The notes beneath the pieces were generated by a model. It saw only the letters and a list, made by a program, of their open reading frames with translations. It was not told the origin of the DNA and ran no database searches. The position numbers and the translations under genes are program-made. This document shows positions 12,716 to 23,791 of a stretch of 64,000 bases of DNA, piece after piece. The first letter of the stretch is position 1. Every line of letters begins with the position of its first letter. Origin of the DNA: Impatiens glandulifera (Eukaryota > Streptophyta > Magnoliopsida > Ericales > Balsaminaceae); the NCBI RefSeq assembly GCF_907164915.1, contig NC_061867.1:23033308-23097307 (forward strand). The letters are read 5' to 3'.

Positions 12716-12734
12716 AAAAATCATTTTTTAATAC

Positions 12735-12762
12735 ACTCACTAGCCAACTAAGCTATTCCAAC
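12735..12762 (-). repeat. tRNA-Asn 5'-half relic
   Basis: On the minus strand this reads GTTGGAATAGCTTAGTTGG, the acceptor and D-arm part of tRNA-Asn with substitutions. The rest of the tRNA is absent. The following plus-strand bases hold a gatatcgacgc word that also flanks the tRNA-Asn copies at 16602, 16982 and 21316, so it belongs to a dispersed family. Confidence 0.65.
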
Positions 12763-12834
12763 TCAAAATATTTCACGTGTAGTGATGTTGAAATATGATA
12801 TCGACGCACAAGGCATTGTTATGTTACATTATAA

Positions 12835-14026
12835 TGAAACAGTTTGTGGAGAAAAAATGCGTTTTTGATTTTTAAGGTTTGATGAATTGTAGGAACTTTC
12901 CAATAGCTTCCTTATATTTTATATGAATGAATGAATGAAACCAAAACATTAACACTAATTGTTCATTTTGACTAATTCAAAACTAAAAATTATATTTTTA
13001 TAAATTTTTTGATCAAACATGATCGAGATTGCTTAGAATCGGTTTGGATATGCTCCTAATATCCTTAGAAACACGTTAGGAAGGTTTTTGGGTTGTTGTT
13101 ATTGAGTTATAATCCAAGAACATAAACCGATTTTGAAAAATTTCAAAATCAAATTTTAGTACTTTTGATTAAGATCGATTGATTCAGATTTGTTTCGATA
13201 GAAAGCTTAAAAATGATCTTAGGATCATTTTTTAATCAAAGAATTGAACAATAAGACAACATATAAGATCGGTCGAACTGAAATGTAAAAATTTAAATTT
13301 CTAAATCGAATTACAGTATGATTGGAAGTTTACTATGAGATGGAGAATACACCTGAACTCATTTAGAAGCTTTATGAATGCCCAAATTCAAGCCTTACAA
13401 CCTTAAATAGAGATTTGAAATTTTCAAGAAAGTTTGAAAATTTTAATAGAGGATTTCATTCGAGATTGATTGAGGACTTGTGATTGGATTCCTTGCCTTT
13501 ATTTGCCTAGAGGATGCTATTTATTGCCTTCCAAGATCGGTTGATCGACAAGGTGGATCAAATTTTAGTCAAAAACCATTATTGATGTTTTCTATTCTTC
13601 ATCCAGTTGCTCGACGTAGGTGATGATGAAGCCTATGTTTGTATCAAAGCACCTGTTTTGATTGAGTATTGGTCGAGTTCCACTTTTGAAAAATTAAGAG
13701 TTCCAACCGATCATCATGGTTGTTCGTCGTGAAGAAATAGACAAACCAAAGGCAAAACAGTGTTGTTTTGGGCTGAAATGCGAACCCTCATGCATTCTAT
13801 TCGCGTTCCTTTGAGTCTGGGCTAACAACGCTGAGGCGCGCGTTAGTCGTTATGCTGCTTTGAGAATGCGCGTCTCTTTCATTGTAGTGGGCGACGTGGA
13901 TGGCTCTTGTGCGTTGAATGAGTTTTCTACGCTCATGCAATGACTATAGGGTCTACTGCAATGAATCTTCATAATTTCGGCTGCAACAGATCACACTTTA
14001 TTTTCAGCCTTAGTGTTTGTTTGAAA
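12835..14026. repeat. R1 repeat copy A, second segment
   Basis: Homology to copy B (about 33825-35000) resumes at the agtttgtg...tttttgattttaggatgtt region. It continues through gatcaaacatgatc, tagccttccaaggtcggttgatc-like words and a CpG-rich patch near 13790-13930. It stops at the hAT insertion at 14027. No coding frame survives. Confidence 0.6.
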
Positions 14027-16054
14027 TAGGGCTGCAAATGAGCCGAACCGAGCTCAAGCTTACTAGAGCTTGAGCTCAACTCGATTAAGTATTTATTAGC
14101 TTGACTCGAACTCGAGCTCAAACGAGCTTATAAATTTGAGCTCGAGTTCGACTCGACTATATTACCTACTAGCTTGGTTCGACTCGAAAGCTTGAACAAA
14201 AATTGAATTTTCAAGTTCAAACTCGAGTTCGAGCTCGAACTCAAACTCCAACTCGAACCAAATTTATTTTTAAAATGAAAATATCAAACTTTTTCACATA
14301 TTTAACATTTATAACATGATATTTCAAAATTAAAATATGAAACAATCATAACTATTCAAAATTCAAAATTATGATTGTCCAAAACATCAAACCACAATTA
14401 TTAATCAAAATTTTAAAACTATATAAATTGTTTGAACATTCAATATATTAATCTTCTTTTACTCATGTTCTTCAATCATAGCACACGCATGCATTCAATA
14501 ATATGAAATGGGTTAAACTTAAAAAAATACATACAAAAATAAATAACTAAAATTTAACTTACTAAAATTTAACCAAAGTTATATTAAAAATAAAACAAAT
14601 TACATTTTTTATTTATTTTTTATTATATATAATATATTAATCTTTTTTTGACCTCTCTCAATAATATATATATAGTATACTTTTATTATATATAATATAT
14701 TAACATTTTTTTCAATATTAAATATATTATACTAATTATATCCCTAATATTCACTTTTATTATATATAACGAATTAATATATTTTTTTTAATATTATATA
14801 TAATATATACTTTTATTATATATAATATATTAACATTTTTTTTATCTCTTTCAATATTAAATATTATATATAATATACTAATTATTACATCCTAATATTT
14901 ACTTTTATTTAATATAATAATATTTTTTTTATCTCTTTAATATTATATATAATATATTAGTTATTATATCCCTAATATTTATTTTATTCTATATAATATA
15001 TTAACCTTTATTTATCTTTTTCATTATTATTTATAATAAACTTTTATTATATATATATAATATATTAATCTTTCTTATCTCTTTCAATATTATATATAAT
15101 ATATTAATTAATATATCCTTAATATTTTGCCGACTTTTGTTTTTTATACTTATTCAACTCTATCATGAAGAAGACAAACTTACCGATGTTAACCAACAAA
15201 ATAGTTGAATAGTTGTTTCTTTATTTTCTTTGTCCCATATTTACTTAAATCAAAAATAAATCAAAATTATATAAAAACAAAAACAATAACTACAAAAAGA
15301 AGTTAAAATAAATTCTAATTACCTTTAATCTTTTGTGAATTAATGAGATGTAAAGACTGAAGAAATAAGAAAAAAATAAGAGATAAAAAGTAAAAGAAAT
15401 TATTAAAACTGAATAAGAAGAGATAAAACTAAAGAAGAATTGAATAAGAAGAGATAAAACTAAAGAAGAATAGATTAGAGTGATTGAAAAAGAAGAATAA
15501 TTAAAGACGAGATAAGAGTGATTGAAGAAGAAGAATATCTAAAGTAGAAGAGATGAGAGTGATTGAAGAAGAAGAATAACTAAAAAAGAAAAAATAAGAG
15601 TGATTGAAGAAAAAGAATAACTGAAGAAGAAAAGAAGAGTAACTGAAGAAGTGAAGAAGAAAAGAAGAGTAACTGAAGAAGTGGATATGATGAAGAAGAA
15701 GATACGACGATGAAGAAGAAGAGATGAAGAGTCACTGTATAATATTATGAATGAACGATATATTAGAAATTATGTTTTACTTTTAAAGGTTAATGGGCCT
15801 TCATATGGTCTTTGAAGAGAGAGAGAGAAGAAAAAAAATATTGTTTAAAATTTTAATATTAAATGAATAAAAAATATTTATATATTATAAGGATTGAAAA
15901 AGCTCGACAAGTCATCCAACAAGTTTTATATGAGCTCGAGTTCGACTCGAATAATAAACGAGCCAGCTCGAGCTCGACTCGAACTCGGTCAAAGTCAAGC
16001 TAAAGTCGAGCTTTGACCGAGCAGCTTGTGAGCGGCTCACGAGCGGCTTGACTC
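14027..16054 (-). mobile_element. Deletion derivative of the local hAT family
   Basis: The left end TAGGGCTGCAAATGAGCCGA matches the right terminus of the full-length hAT element at 43694-48072, so this copy lies inverted. Inward, it shares the TCGAGCTC subterminal array (14040-14265), the block around the ttcaatcatagcaca word, the TATATAATATATTAA arrays (14590-15120) and the GAAGAAGAA tract (15350-15730). The second TCGAGCTC array lies at 15930-16054. The whole transposase is missing. The right terminal repeat is lost: homology stops at GCTTGACTCA, and the expected TTTGCAGCCCTA is replaced by cgagaatatt. It would depend on transposase from another copy and, lacking one end, is now immobile. 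Confidence 0.85.
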
Positions 16055-16601
16055 ACGAGAATATTTTTAATAAATATGACATTTATTTTGCCTATTTAAT
16101 TTATTTTTGTATTTTTTTGGGGTTTAATAAATAATTTATTTGGGAAAATATGGATACAACATTTATTATAAATTATTTATTTTAAGTTCCTTTGACTTCT
16201 TAAAATTAATTTGAGATAAAATGAATACAATATTTATTTCAAATTATTTTATTTATTTTTCATGGCCACTATCATAATTAGTTGGGGTTTTAAAATGAAA
16301 TATCGACAAAAATGCACGCTAGAAGGAGGGCTCGAACTCGACTTGAACTCGGTCAAAGTCAAGCTAAAGTCGAGCTTTGACCGAGCAGCTTGCGAGCGGC
16401 TTGACTCACGAGAATATTTTTAATAAATATGACATTTATTTTGCCTATTTATTTTATTTTTGGGGTTTAATAAATAATTTATTTGGGAAAATATGGATAC
16501 AACATTTATTATAAATTATTTATTTTAAGTTCCTTTGACTTCTTAAAATTAATTTGAGATAAAATGAATACAATATTTATTTCAAATTATTTTTCATGGC
16601 A
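15967..16601. repeat. Tandem duplication of the hAT end plus flank (offset 364 bp)
   Basis: The string GAACTCGGTCAAAGTCAAGC at 15981 recurs at 16345, followed in both by the same R1-type flank (aatatttttaataaatatgac, tggatacaacatttatt). The first unit ends in CACGCTAGAAGGAGGGCT at about 16315-16332, the start of a tRNA-Asn complement, and then jumps back into the hAT end. The second unit carries on into a whole tRNA copy. Unit 2 lacks about 80 bases. The junction word is shared by the tRNA (ggcttgaac) and the hAT array (gctcgaac). Confidence 0.8.
16317..16334 (-). repeat. tRNA-Asn 3'-end relic at the duplication junction
   Basis: The last 18 or so bases of the tRNA-Asn complement (cgctagaaggagggct) are fused to the hAT TCGAAC array. 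It is a by-product of the tandem duplication and has no independent function. Confidence 0.75.
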
Positions 16602-16675
16602 CGCTAGAAGGAGGGCTTGAACCTCCGACCTTGTGGTTAAGGGCCACACGCTCTAACCAACTGAGCTATTCCAGC
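16602..16675 (-). pseudogene. tRNA-Asn-derived pseudogene with altered anticodon loop
   Basis: The 74-base sequence matches the intact tRNA-Asn at 21316-21389 except in the anticodon loop. There CTGTTAA has become CCCTTAA, so the universal U33 is lost and the nominal anticodon is CUU. Acceptor, D and T stems and the A and B boxes are unchanged. No T-run terminator follows closely on the minus strand. A tRNA without U33 is not expected to decode well, so I call it a pseudogene. It could still be transcribed. Confidence 0.8.
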
Positions 16676-16981
16676 TTTACAAAACTTAAGGGTGACGGTT
16701 TTAAAATGGAATATCGACACGCGTGACATTGTTGAAATTGGTTTTTGACGCGACAGTTAATTAGTTAACTTTGTCTAGTTATTAAGGTTATTATTTTTCT
16801 TGAAAATAATATCGTATAACAGCAACCTAAAATAGGATATCGACACTTATCTTTGTTGTATTAATCTAATGATAAATTAAGTTGATAAAATAAGATATCG
16901 ATGTGTGAGATATTGTTAAAATAAGTTAAAATAAATATCGACAATAAACCAAATTATGATATTGACGCTTAGAAAAAAAAT

Positions 16982-17055
16982 TGTTAGAAGGAGAGCTTGA
17001 ACCACTGACGTTTTGGTTAGCAACAACACTCTCTAACTAACTAAGCTAATACAAA
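16982..17055 (-). pseudogene. Diverged tRNA-Asn-like pseudogene
   Basis: A 74-base stretch aligns end to end with tRNA-Asn but differs at many stem positions. The B-box region still reads GTTCAAGC, while the acceptor stem and anticodon arm no longer pair well. A T-run follows on the minus strand. It shares its gatattgacgcttag and tgtctagttatta flanks with neighbouring copies. Confidence 0.7.
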
Positions 17056-17166
17056 TATAACAATTTCATTCGTGGTAATGTAAAAATGAGATATCGACGC
17101 GCGTAGCGTTGTACAAATGGGTTATCCACTCGACGCTTAATTAGTTAGCCTTGTCTAGTTATTAAT

Positions 17167-18335
17167 TGTTAGAAAAATTAAGTAAGTTAAACCGGCCAAA
17201 GAATTTAATCAGTCTCAAACTTTTTTGTGCAGGTACAGCTCAAGCTGTACCGGACCGATTGAGGCATTCTGTCTCAAGGATCCCGACATAATCAAGCTAA
17301 TCGATTTGACTTCTCTCACCGGATCGGCTGAGATGTAAACCGTATGAAGTATCATTTCCGTCTGGCTCAATATATCGAAGATCTTAAGGCCAACGTGAAA
17401 TTATTCAAAGTGATGAAACTTGTGAAGATGACGTAATAAAATGATGAAGATATTTCTTGGAAATACACAGAAGAAGGATCCGAATCAGAATCATGCGGCA
17501 AAATGAATGATTACTGATTATCCAAGATTACAAGCAACCTCTGACATAGGCGACCGGCTAATGCATGTCTACCATGTGTTCAAAATGGCATGGCGTGCAC
17601 ACTACCTAACTCTGACCAACACGGCTTCAGATAATCAATTCGATGGAGAGAGAAAATATGACCGTTGTCATATCTTTATAAATAGAAGCTCAAATGTGAT
17701 GAATCAACAAGTGCGAAAAGAAGATTACAACAAGACGAATTTTATGCGCGACCCTAAATATCGATTGAAATCCTTGAAACTATTTGAAATATAATTGCGA
17801 GAACTCTGTGTATTTTACCTTGTGTAAAAGTATTACATCATTTGTGAGTGGTGTAACCAACGAGTAGTAAATAAAACTCGGTCGGAGTATGTTTGTTGAA
17901 TATTCCAGTTAGTGAATATCCTTCTCACTGTTTGAGAAGAAGGGGTGACATAGGAGATTCAACTCCGAACATCCATAAAAACCTGTCTTGTGTTCTTCAT
18001 TTATTTTCCAGCTTATTTACTCTAACCAACCGAACCGAAATATCTGTTATCTCAACCGAAATAACTTATACTCTCCTTAGCCGAACCGACTTTCCCCTCA
18101 TTCAAACCGACTTCTTCTAACACCTTTCAAACCGAATTGTGTGAGTTGCTTCAGATTGAAATAGACATTTTTGTCCTTGAACTCGGTTCAAGAGTCTGTG
18201 ACAATCTGTGTAGTGTTAAGAGCGGTTCTAATCTCTAACCGGATTAGTACTAGTGTGTTGTGTGTGTGTGTTGTTGTGTAAACGATCTCCTTTAGCCCGG
18301 ACCCCGGTCCCCTATCGGCAATCCCGATCCTAACA
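17167..18335 (+). repeat. 5' LTR of copia element 1
   Basis: It starts TGTTAGAAAAATTAAG and ends CCTAACA. The primer site follows after two bases, the same spacing as in copia element 2. A TATA box TTTATAAATA lies at 17675-17684 with the presumed transcript start just beyond. The region around 17935 (gaagaaggggtgaca, ccgaacatccataaa) is shared with the LTRs at 31795 and 36380, which ties all three to one family. It lacks the palindrome arrays of element 2. Confidence 0.8.
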
Positions 18336-18337
18336 AG

Positions 18338-18349
18338 TGTTATTAGAGT
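18338..18349 (+). promoter_or_regulatory. Degenerate primer-binding site, copia element 1
   Basis: TGTTATTAGAGT differs at three positions from TGGTATCAGAGC, the complement of the initiator-Met tRNA 3' end that most plant copia elements use. It sits two bases after the LTR end. Confidence 0.65.
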
Positions 18350-18380
18350 AGGAATCTTAACACTCAATCAACCGAAAGAG

Positions 18381-18694
18381 ATGGGAAGCATGACCCACAT
18401 CGATAAGCCACTCATGCTAAACAGTGAAGCGTTTATCGGCTGATTGGTTCAGATGTACTTACATCAGATCACTTTGGATGATGAAATGAGTACCATCCTA
18501 AAGGAAGGACCGATAAAGATTGAGAAAGAGAAAGGAGTATGGACGGCTGAAGATAGGAGAAGAAGTAACCTGGACAACCATTGCATGAGACACATCTTCA
18601 AAGTTGTGGACGAGTTGACGCCTAAGTATCCATTGAGAAAATCGGTCGGTCTGACTCTGATCAGCCTACCGATCCGTCTAACCTTGATCAGTTA
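18381..18694 (+). pseudogene. gag N-terminal remnant, copia element 1
   Basis: The start reads MGSMTHIDKPLML, then an in-frame TGA replaces Trp, then the frame continues with MYLHQITLDDEMSTIL, PIKIEKEKGVWT and NLDNHCMRHIF. It aligns with the gag start of element 2 (PIKISNPRSEWT, NNLDNVASNIM). The deletion junction lies near 18640, after which the frame runs into unrelated residues. It is a non-functional stub of the capsid protein. Confidence 0.75.
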
Positions 18695-18737
18695 ACCAAA
18701 CGTTTGTAAGACACTACCAGAATAAACCTCAGAAGGA

Positions 18738-20384
18738 ATAGAAATCATCCTCTTGAACTTGTAATAGGTAACCTTTCATCACCCGTCCAAACTAGGCGAC
18801 AAAATTTAGAAGAATATGAAAACTCAGCTTTCATATCATAAATTGAGCCTAAAAAGGTGGATGAAGCATTGCTAGATCCCGATTGGATCTTAGCAATGCA
18901 AGAGGAGTTAAACTAGTTTGAGAGAAATAAAGTCTAGCACCTAGTTCCAAGACCGAAACGACAATCGGTCATAGGAACAAGATGGGTGTTCAGAAATAAA
19001 CTCAATGAAGACGGTTTGGTTACGAGGAACAAAGCCAGGCTAGTGGCTCAAGGATACAAATAGGAAGAAGGCATTGATTTTGAAGAATCATTTTCTCCTA
19101 TGGCTAGACTTGAAGCCATTAGAATATTTTTGGCATTTACGACTTTCAAAAAACTTTAAAGTTTTCCAAATGGATGTCAAAAGTGCTTTTCTAAATGGTA
19201 AACTAAGTGAAGAAGTGTATATTAAACAACCTCTAGGCTTTAAAAAACCGGAACTAATAAGTCATGTATACCGGCTAGATAAAGCCCTTTATGGTTTAAA
19301 ACAGGCTCCAAGAGCCTGGTACGATAATTTAACAGAATTCTTATTTGATCACAATTTCACATTAGGTTCGGTTGACAAAACACTTTTCAAATTTGAGAAA
19401 AATTAACATATTTTACTTGTTCAAATATATGTGGATGATATTATTTTCGGTTCAACCGATCCGAAATTATGTGAAAAATTCTCAAAATTAATGACTGAAA
19501 AATTTGAGATGAGTATGATGGGGGAATTAAGTTTCTTCCAAGGTCTCCAGGTTCGGCAGATCGACACCGGAACGTTCCTCAGCTAGTCTAAATACATAGC
19601 CAAACTGCTTAAGAAATTCGGAATTGACACTTGTGACAAAGCGGCTACCACAATGAGCTCATCAATAAAACTAGATAAAGACGAGAACGGTCAAAGGGTA
19701 GATATAACAGCCTACCAAGAAATCATCGACTCACTCCTCTATCTAATAGCCAGCCGACCGGACATCCTGTTCGTGGTCGGAGTATGCAGAAGATTTCAAG
19801 CTAATCCATAACAGTCACACTATACCGCGACTAAGAGGATATTAAAATATCTGAAAGGAACTCAAGAAGTGAGACAATGGTACCTAAAAGACTCAAGTTT
19901 TAACTTAATAAGCTACTCTGATGCAGACTATGCAGGCTGCAAAATCGACCGAAAAAGTACTGGCGGGACATGTCAGTTTCTAGGAGACCGGCTCGTCTCT
20001 TGGTACAACAAGAAACAGACCTCAGTTGCAACTTCAACCGTAGAGGTGGAGTACCTAGCAGCCGGAAGCTGCTGTGCACAACTCCTCTAGATTCAACAAC
20101 AACTAAGGGACTTCGATGTAACTGCTGAAGAATCTCCGATCTTCTGTGACAACACCAACGCTATAACAATCACATACAATCTAGTGTTGCACTCAAGAAC
20201 AAAATACATTGATATAAGACATCACTTCATTCGAGAACATGATCAACAAAAGCACATCCGTCTGGAATATGTCTCAACCGAACAGCAAGTGGCCAATATT
20301 TTCATAAAGCCACTACATGAAGATAAGTTTTCCTTCTTTCGAAACATATTAGGACTTGTTGATAGCAAACAAATCTTGCCTTAA
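18738..20384 (+). pseudogene. Reverse transcriptase-RNase H remnant, copia element 1
   Basis: The order is the copia RT ([58 protein letters not shown], the catalytic YVDD near 19430) and then RNase H (SDADYAGCKIDRKSTGGTC, DNTNAITITYN, STEQQVANIFIKPLHEDKF). At least seven in-frame stops and one frameshift near 19150 interrupt it. The 5' part lacks integrase and protease because of the internal deletion. The long open run 19869-20384 keeps only RNase H, broken by a TAG at 20088. It is non-coding now. Confidence 0.85.
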
Positions 20385-20900
20385 ATGCATTTGCATGTTT
20401 TCAAATATACATTCATGAAAAACTGGGGCATGAGTTCATGGAGAAGCTCACGACTCTCAAACCATGTTATGTGAGCTCCCTCTTTTTGAAATCCAACTCG
20501 GCTGCCATAATGGGAAATTAAACGATCAAGAATGCTTACCGGACAGATGTCTCCGGTTAAGCCTAACAAAATCACTCTATCAAATTATATGTGTATGGAT
20601 CGAGCGGTTCAAATGACTCAGATAAAATAGATGGCTTACTCCTCAAATTTGAATAAATGTCGCCTAAACTCGATATTTACTCAAACCGGAATAGGCTATC
20701 TCAATAGACCAGTCATGGAAAACCAACCGATAAATCACACTATAATTTCGGTAAGCGAATTTTCGGCTAACTTAAGATAACTGACCGCTGTTGTCATGCA
20801 CGCCTTGATAATTACCCTATGCTATAAAAACAGTCTAAATCTCAATAAAAGTGAAGACACGTGTCTATCACTGAAAGAGATAAACTAACATTCCTTCCAT

Positions 20901-21315
20901 ATTTTCTCACTCACACACTTTTTATTTTTCAAAATATTTTAAATTAATAATAATTAATGATAGTTCTTCTTTGTAATGTTTATGTTGTAGTTTTGTAAAG
21001 AGGTTTCACTTACTTTTATTTGAGGTTCAGTATCCAAGACTACGTCTTCAATAAATTTAAAATTTATAAAGAAAATTCTGACTGTTTTACAAATTTTATG
21101 TTTAGTTATTTTTTTAAACTCATCAAACCGATCATTAAACCAAGCAATAAATCAAAACCGACGGATTATGACTTAGACAAATCGACTCTAACGATTAGGT
21201 CGTACATTTTGGTCTATAAACCGATCAAACCAAACCGCTTACAAGCCTAATTCCAACTATAAGAATTATACACAAGGTAATGTTTAAATGGATTATCGAC
21301 GCTTAGTAAAAATAA
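20901..21315. other. AT-rich spacer with aaaccga-rich words
   Basis: No gene is recognised. Between 21120 and 21240 the word aaaccga recurs several times, echoing the aaccga-rich LTR of copia element 1, so part of this may be decayed element sequence. No LTR end can be placed. Confidence 0.4.
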
Positions 21316-21339
21316 CGCTAGAAGGAGGGCTTGAACCTC

Positions 21340-21372
<33 letters not shown>

Positions 21373-21389
21373 AACTGAGCTATTCCAGC
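21316..21389 (-). tRNA. tRNA-Asn (anticodon GUU)
   Basis: Read on the minus strand the gene starts GCTGGAATAGCTCAGTTGG. The acceptor stem GCTGGAA pairs with TTCTAGC with one G-U, followed by discriminator G. The anticodon loop is CTGTTAA, giving GUU with U33 and A37. The T arm is GGAGG-TTCAAGC-CCTCC. Consensus A-box and B-box are present. Five T residues follow within about four bases of the 3' end, a normal Pol III terminator. It has no intron. This is the only copy of the local tRNA-Asn family that looks functional. Confidence 0.93.
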
Positions 21390-22249
21390 TATATGTCAAA
21401 AAATGATTAAACTTTAAATTGAATATTAAATTGAATTAATCAATAATATTATTTCAATATGAATTGATTTTTTTTTCAATTTTTAGTATCTAACTTCAAC
21501 TCCAATATTTTGATTATACAACACTATTTTCATACAAGGTTTAAATGTGGTATAAATGATATTTTTACCTATTAAGGTAGTGATATGCAATAATACTTAT
21601 TTATCTTTATTATATTTATTGCACCAAAACATGCATATGCCTCCTTATTGTTGAAGAAACGATAGACGATCGACATGAAGTTGTGGCAACTGAGACATTT
21701 CCTAGCAAAACAAAAGTTCATATCAACTTTTAATTTTGGAAAATAATCTCATGTTTTAATCATACGAGCGTCTATTTCTTATAGAATACAAACACGTAAA
21801 AAAGATATCACGTAGATTGGCTTACGACAAACTATTGTCGTAAGCAAGAAGAAATGAGATGAGAGAGACGTATGTATCTTAGTGTTTTAAAGATACATCA
21901 TGGGTGTAAGGGCCTGCTAGTGTAGTTATTATCCTTTAGATACTTTTGACTACACAACTTCTACATACAAATGTGTTTGAGCATGTAGATGTGCAAACAA
22001 TATTTACCAAAACACTTTTGTTCACACACCTCACTAATTAAGAGGCATTGAGCCTTGACGGGTTTAATCCACATGCAAATAGACAAACAATAAAATGTGA
22101 GATTCATATTGTGTTGATGGGTTTTATACCATCAAGAAAAGGTTCTTGTGAAGTGAGGAGTGTAACATCCTTCATCGTTAGGGTAATTAGGCCAACTACA
22201 TGTTTTGAGCTAAACATCTAGTTAGTCCCCAATAGAGTCGCCAATTTTC
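21390..22249. other. Spacer, possibly internal flank of an R1 element
   Basis: No gene is seen. The last bases, with gtccccaatagagtcgcca at about 22225-22244 directly before the R1 start, resemble sequence that in plant Ty3 elements commonly borders an LTR. This supports R1 being an LTR, but it rests on remembered word usage. Confidence 0.4.
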
Positions 22250-22494
22250 TGTACACTATTTATTTTCGGCCGCGTCTTCTAACTTAACTTCTTGTTTTTT
22301 AAAAGCTTTTCGTTTTCTCGTGAAATGATCTTTCCTATTACAAGTCCTTATCCATTTGAATGCCCCGTCTTTAAGGACGATTTGTGCTATCCAAAATTGG
22401 TTGGTATCATGCCTACCTATCCATTTGAGTTCTCTACCCATAGAGGGGACACATAGAAGTACTTGAATGGTAGACGTAACCCATGAACTTATTT
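22250..22494. repeat. R1 repeat copy B, left piece
   Basis: The stretch matches the start of copy A (9353-9595) nearly base for base in blocks such as ttttctcgtgaaatgatctt, gaatgccccgtc and gaatggtagacg. Homology stops where unrelated DNA (22495-22786) precedes copia element 2, and resumes at 32098. Confidence 0.75.
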
Positions 22495-22786
22495 TAGAAA
22501 AAATTATTTCTATAGAAGTTATACTATAGAACCCTTTGTCTTATCTTTCTCTCAAATCTCACAAAAAGTAGATAGAAAGATTATCCATGTAGGATGTTGT
22601 CCTATCTTTTGAGATGATGAACTAAAATAGAGTTCGATATCATAAACTTTTGGGATTGACCCGTACAAATTATAGATTAGTACGCATAGAAGCATAATAA
22701 GCTAAATGACTTTAAGTGTCGGTACTTCAGTTTATTTCACAAAAAAATAAAGGATAGAAAATTAGAGCATTCACGGATTAAGGGTC
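22495..22786. other. Unassigned 290-bp block between R1 and the copia LTR
   Basis: It has no counterpart in R1 copy A. It contains no coding frame. It may be R1 sequence lost from copy A or a small earlier insertion. Confidence 0.4.
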
Positions 22787-23742
22787 TGTTGGGTCAAATT
22801 ATTTTGATTAAAATAATTAAGAGAATAAGCGTATTCTATGCCAACGTTATTTTAATAATATGTGATTAAAACTTGAGCGTGATTAAAACTTAGTTAAGAA
22901 TAAAGATAAGTTGTCTATTTGTTTTGTGCAAGTGCATAAGACTATGCTGAATTAGACGTGGTCTATAGGGTAAATAGACGTGTGACGTAGTTAGACGTTG
23001 TAGTCTAATTCCATTAGACGTGGTAGTCTAATGGGAAGTGATGTTAGACGTTGACGTCTAACTCCTTCAGACAAGTCTAAAGGGATGCGAAGTTAGACAT
23101 TGTAGTCTAACGCCATTAGATGTGGTAGTCTAATGAGAAGCGATGTTAGACGTTGACGTCTAACTCCTTCAGACAAGTCTGAAGGGATGCAAAGTTAGAC
23201 GTTGTAGTCTAACTCTATTAGACGTGGTAGTTTAATGGGAAGCGATGTTAGAGCTTGACGTCTAACTCATTCAGAAAACTCTGAAGGGATGTGAAGTTAG
23301 ACGTTGTAGTCTAACTCCATTAGACGTGGTAGTCTAATGGGAAGCGATGTTAGACGTTGAAGTCTAACTCCTTCAGACGTCTAATGGGAAGTGAAGTTAG
23401 GCGTTGACGTCTAACTTCTTCAGACAAGTCTGAAGGGATGCAAAGTTAAACATTGTAGTCTAACTCCATTAGACTTGGCGGTTTAATGAGAATGATAGTT
23501 AAACGTTGACGTCTAACTCCATTAGACTTGATAGTCTAACGTGATGCGTAGTTAGACGTCGCAGTCTAAAAGATACATAGTTAGACGTTGCAGTCTAATT
23601 TCATTAGACTTGTTGGTCTAATAGTTGCGTAGTTAGACGTTGACGTCTAACTCCTTTAGACTTGGTAGTATAATGGAGCACGTCTAATGCTTCGCTTCAG
23701 CAGCCGTCTGAAGTTAGCATATCGATAAAGCCGATACTATCA
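22787..23742 (+). repeat. 5' LTR of copia element 2, internally deleted
   Basis: It starts TGTTGGGTCAAATTA like the 3' LTR and ends ATACTATCA two bases before the primer site. Compared with the 3' LTR and the inverted copy at 36151-37085, it jumps from gaagttagcat straight to atcgataaag. It has thus lost about 0.8 kb that should hold the promoter and R-U5 part. The array of palindromes makes up most of what remains. Confidence 0.85.
22960..23690 (+). repeat. Palindrome array in the 5' LTR, about 102-bp period
   Basis: The core word is TTAGACG-n-CGTCTAA in several spacings, for example TTAGACGTTGACGTCTAA, TTAGACGTGGTAGTCTAA and CTTCAGACAAGTCTGAAG. Successive TTAGACGTTGACGTC-type words start near 23044, 23146, 23248 and 23350, a period of about 102 bases. 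Each unit holds three or four palindromes. Similar words continue, less regularly, to 23690. Confidence 0.9.
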
Positions 23743-23744
23743 AT

Positions 23745-23756
23745 TGGTATCAGAGC
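23745..23756 (+). promoter_or_regulatory. Primer-binding site, copia element 2
   Basis: TGGTATCAGAGC is an exact complement of the 3' end of plant initiator-Met tRNA. It stands two bases after the LTR end. Confidence 0.9.
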
Positions 23757-23791
23757 CAAGTTTCTATTCTCAAGCATCAAGAATCTGAAGC

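Larger units (their letters stand above)
17167..20900 (+). mobile_element. Decayed Ty1-copia element 1 (no 3' LTR found)
   Basis: It has a TG...CA 5' LTR, a degenerate initiator-Met primer site, a short gag remnant, and a deletion that removes the rest of gag, protease and integrase. Reverse transcriptase and RNase H sequence ends at 20384. The 3' untranslated part shares the agacacgtgtct word (20855) with copia element 2 (28664). No 3' LTR or polypurine tract can be recognised before unrelated AT-rich DNA, so the right end is approximate. Protein and LTR similarity make it a relative of element 2. Confidence 0.8.

Noticed and set aside
15350..15730. GAAGAAGAA tract as an independent microsatellite
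   Set aside because: Its reverse complement is part of the full hAT element at about 44000-44250, so it is inherited element sequence.
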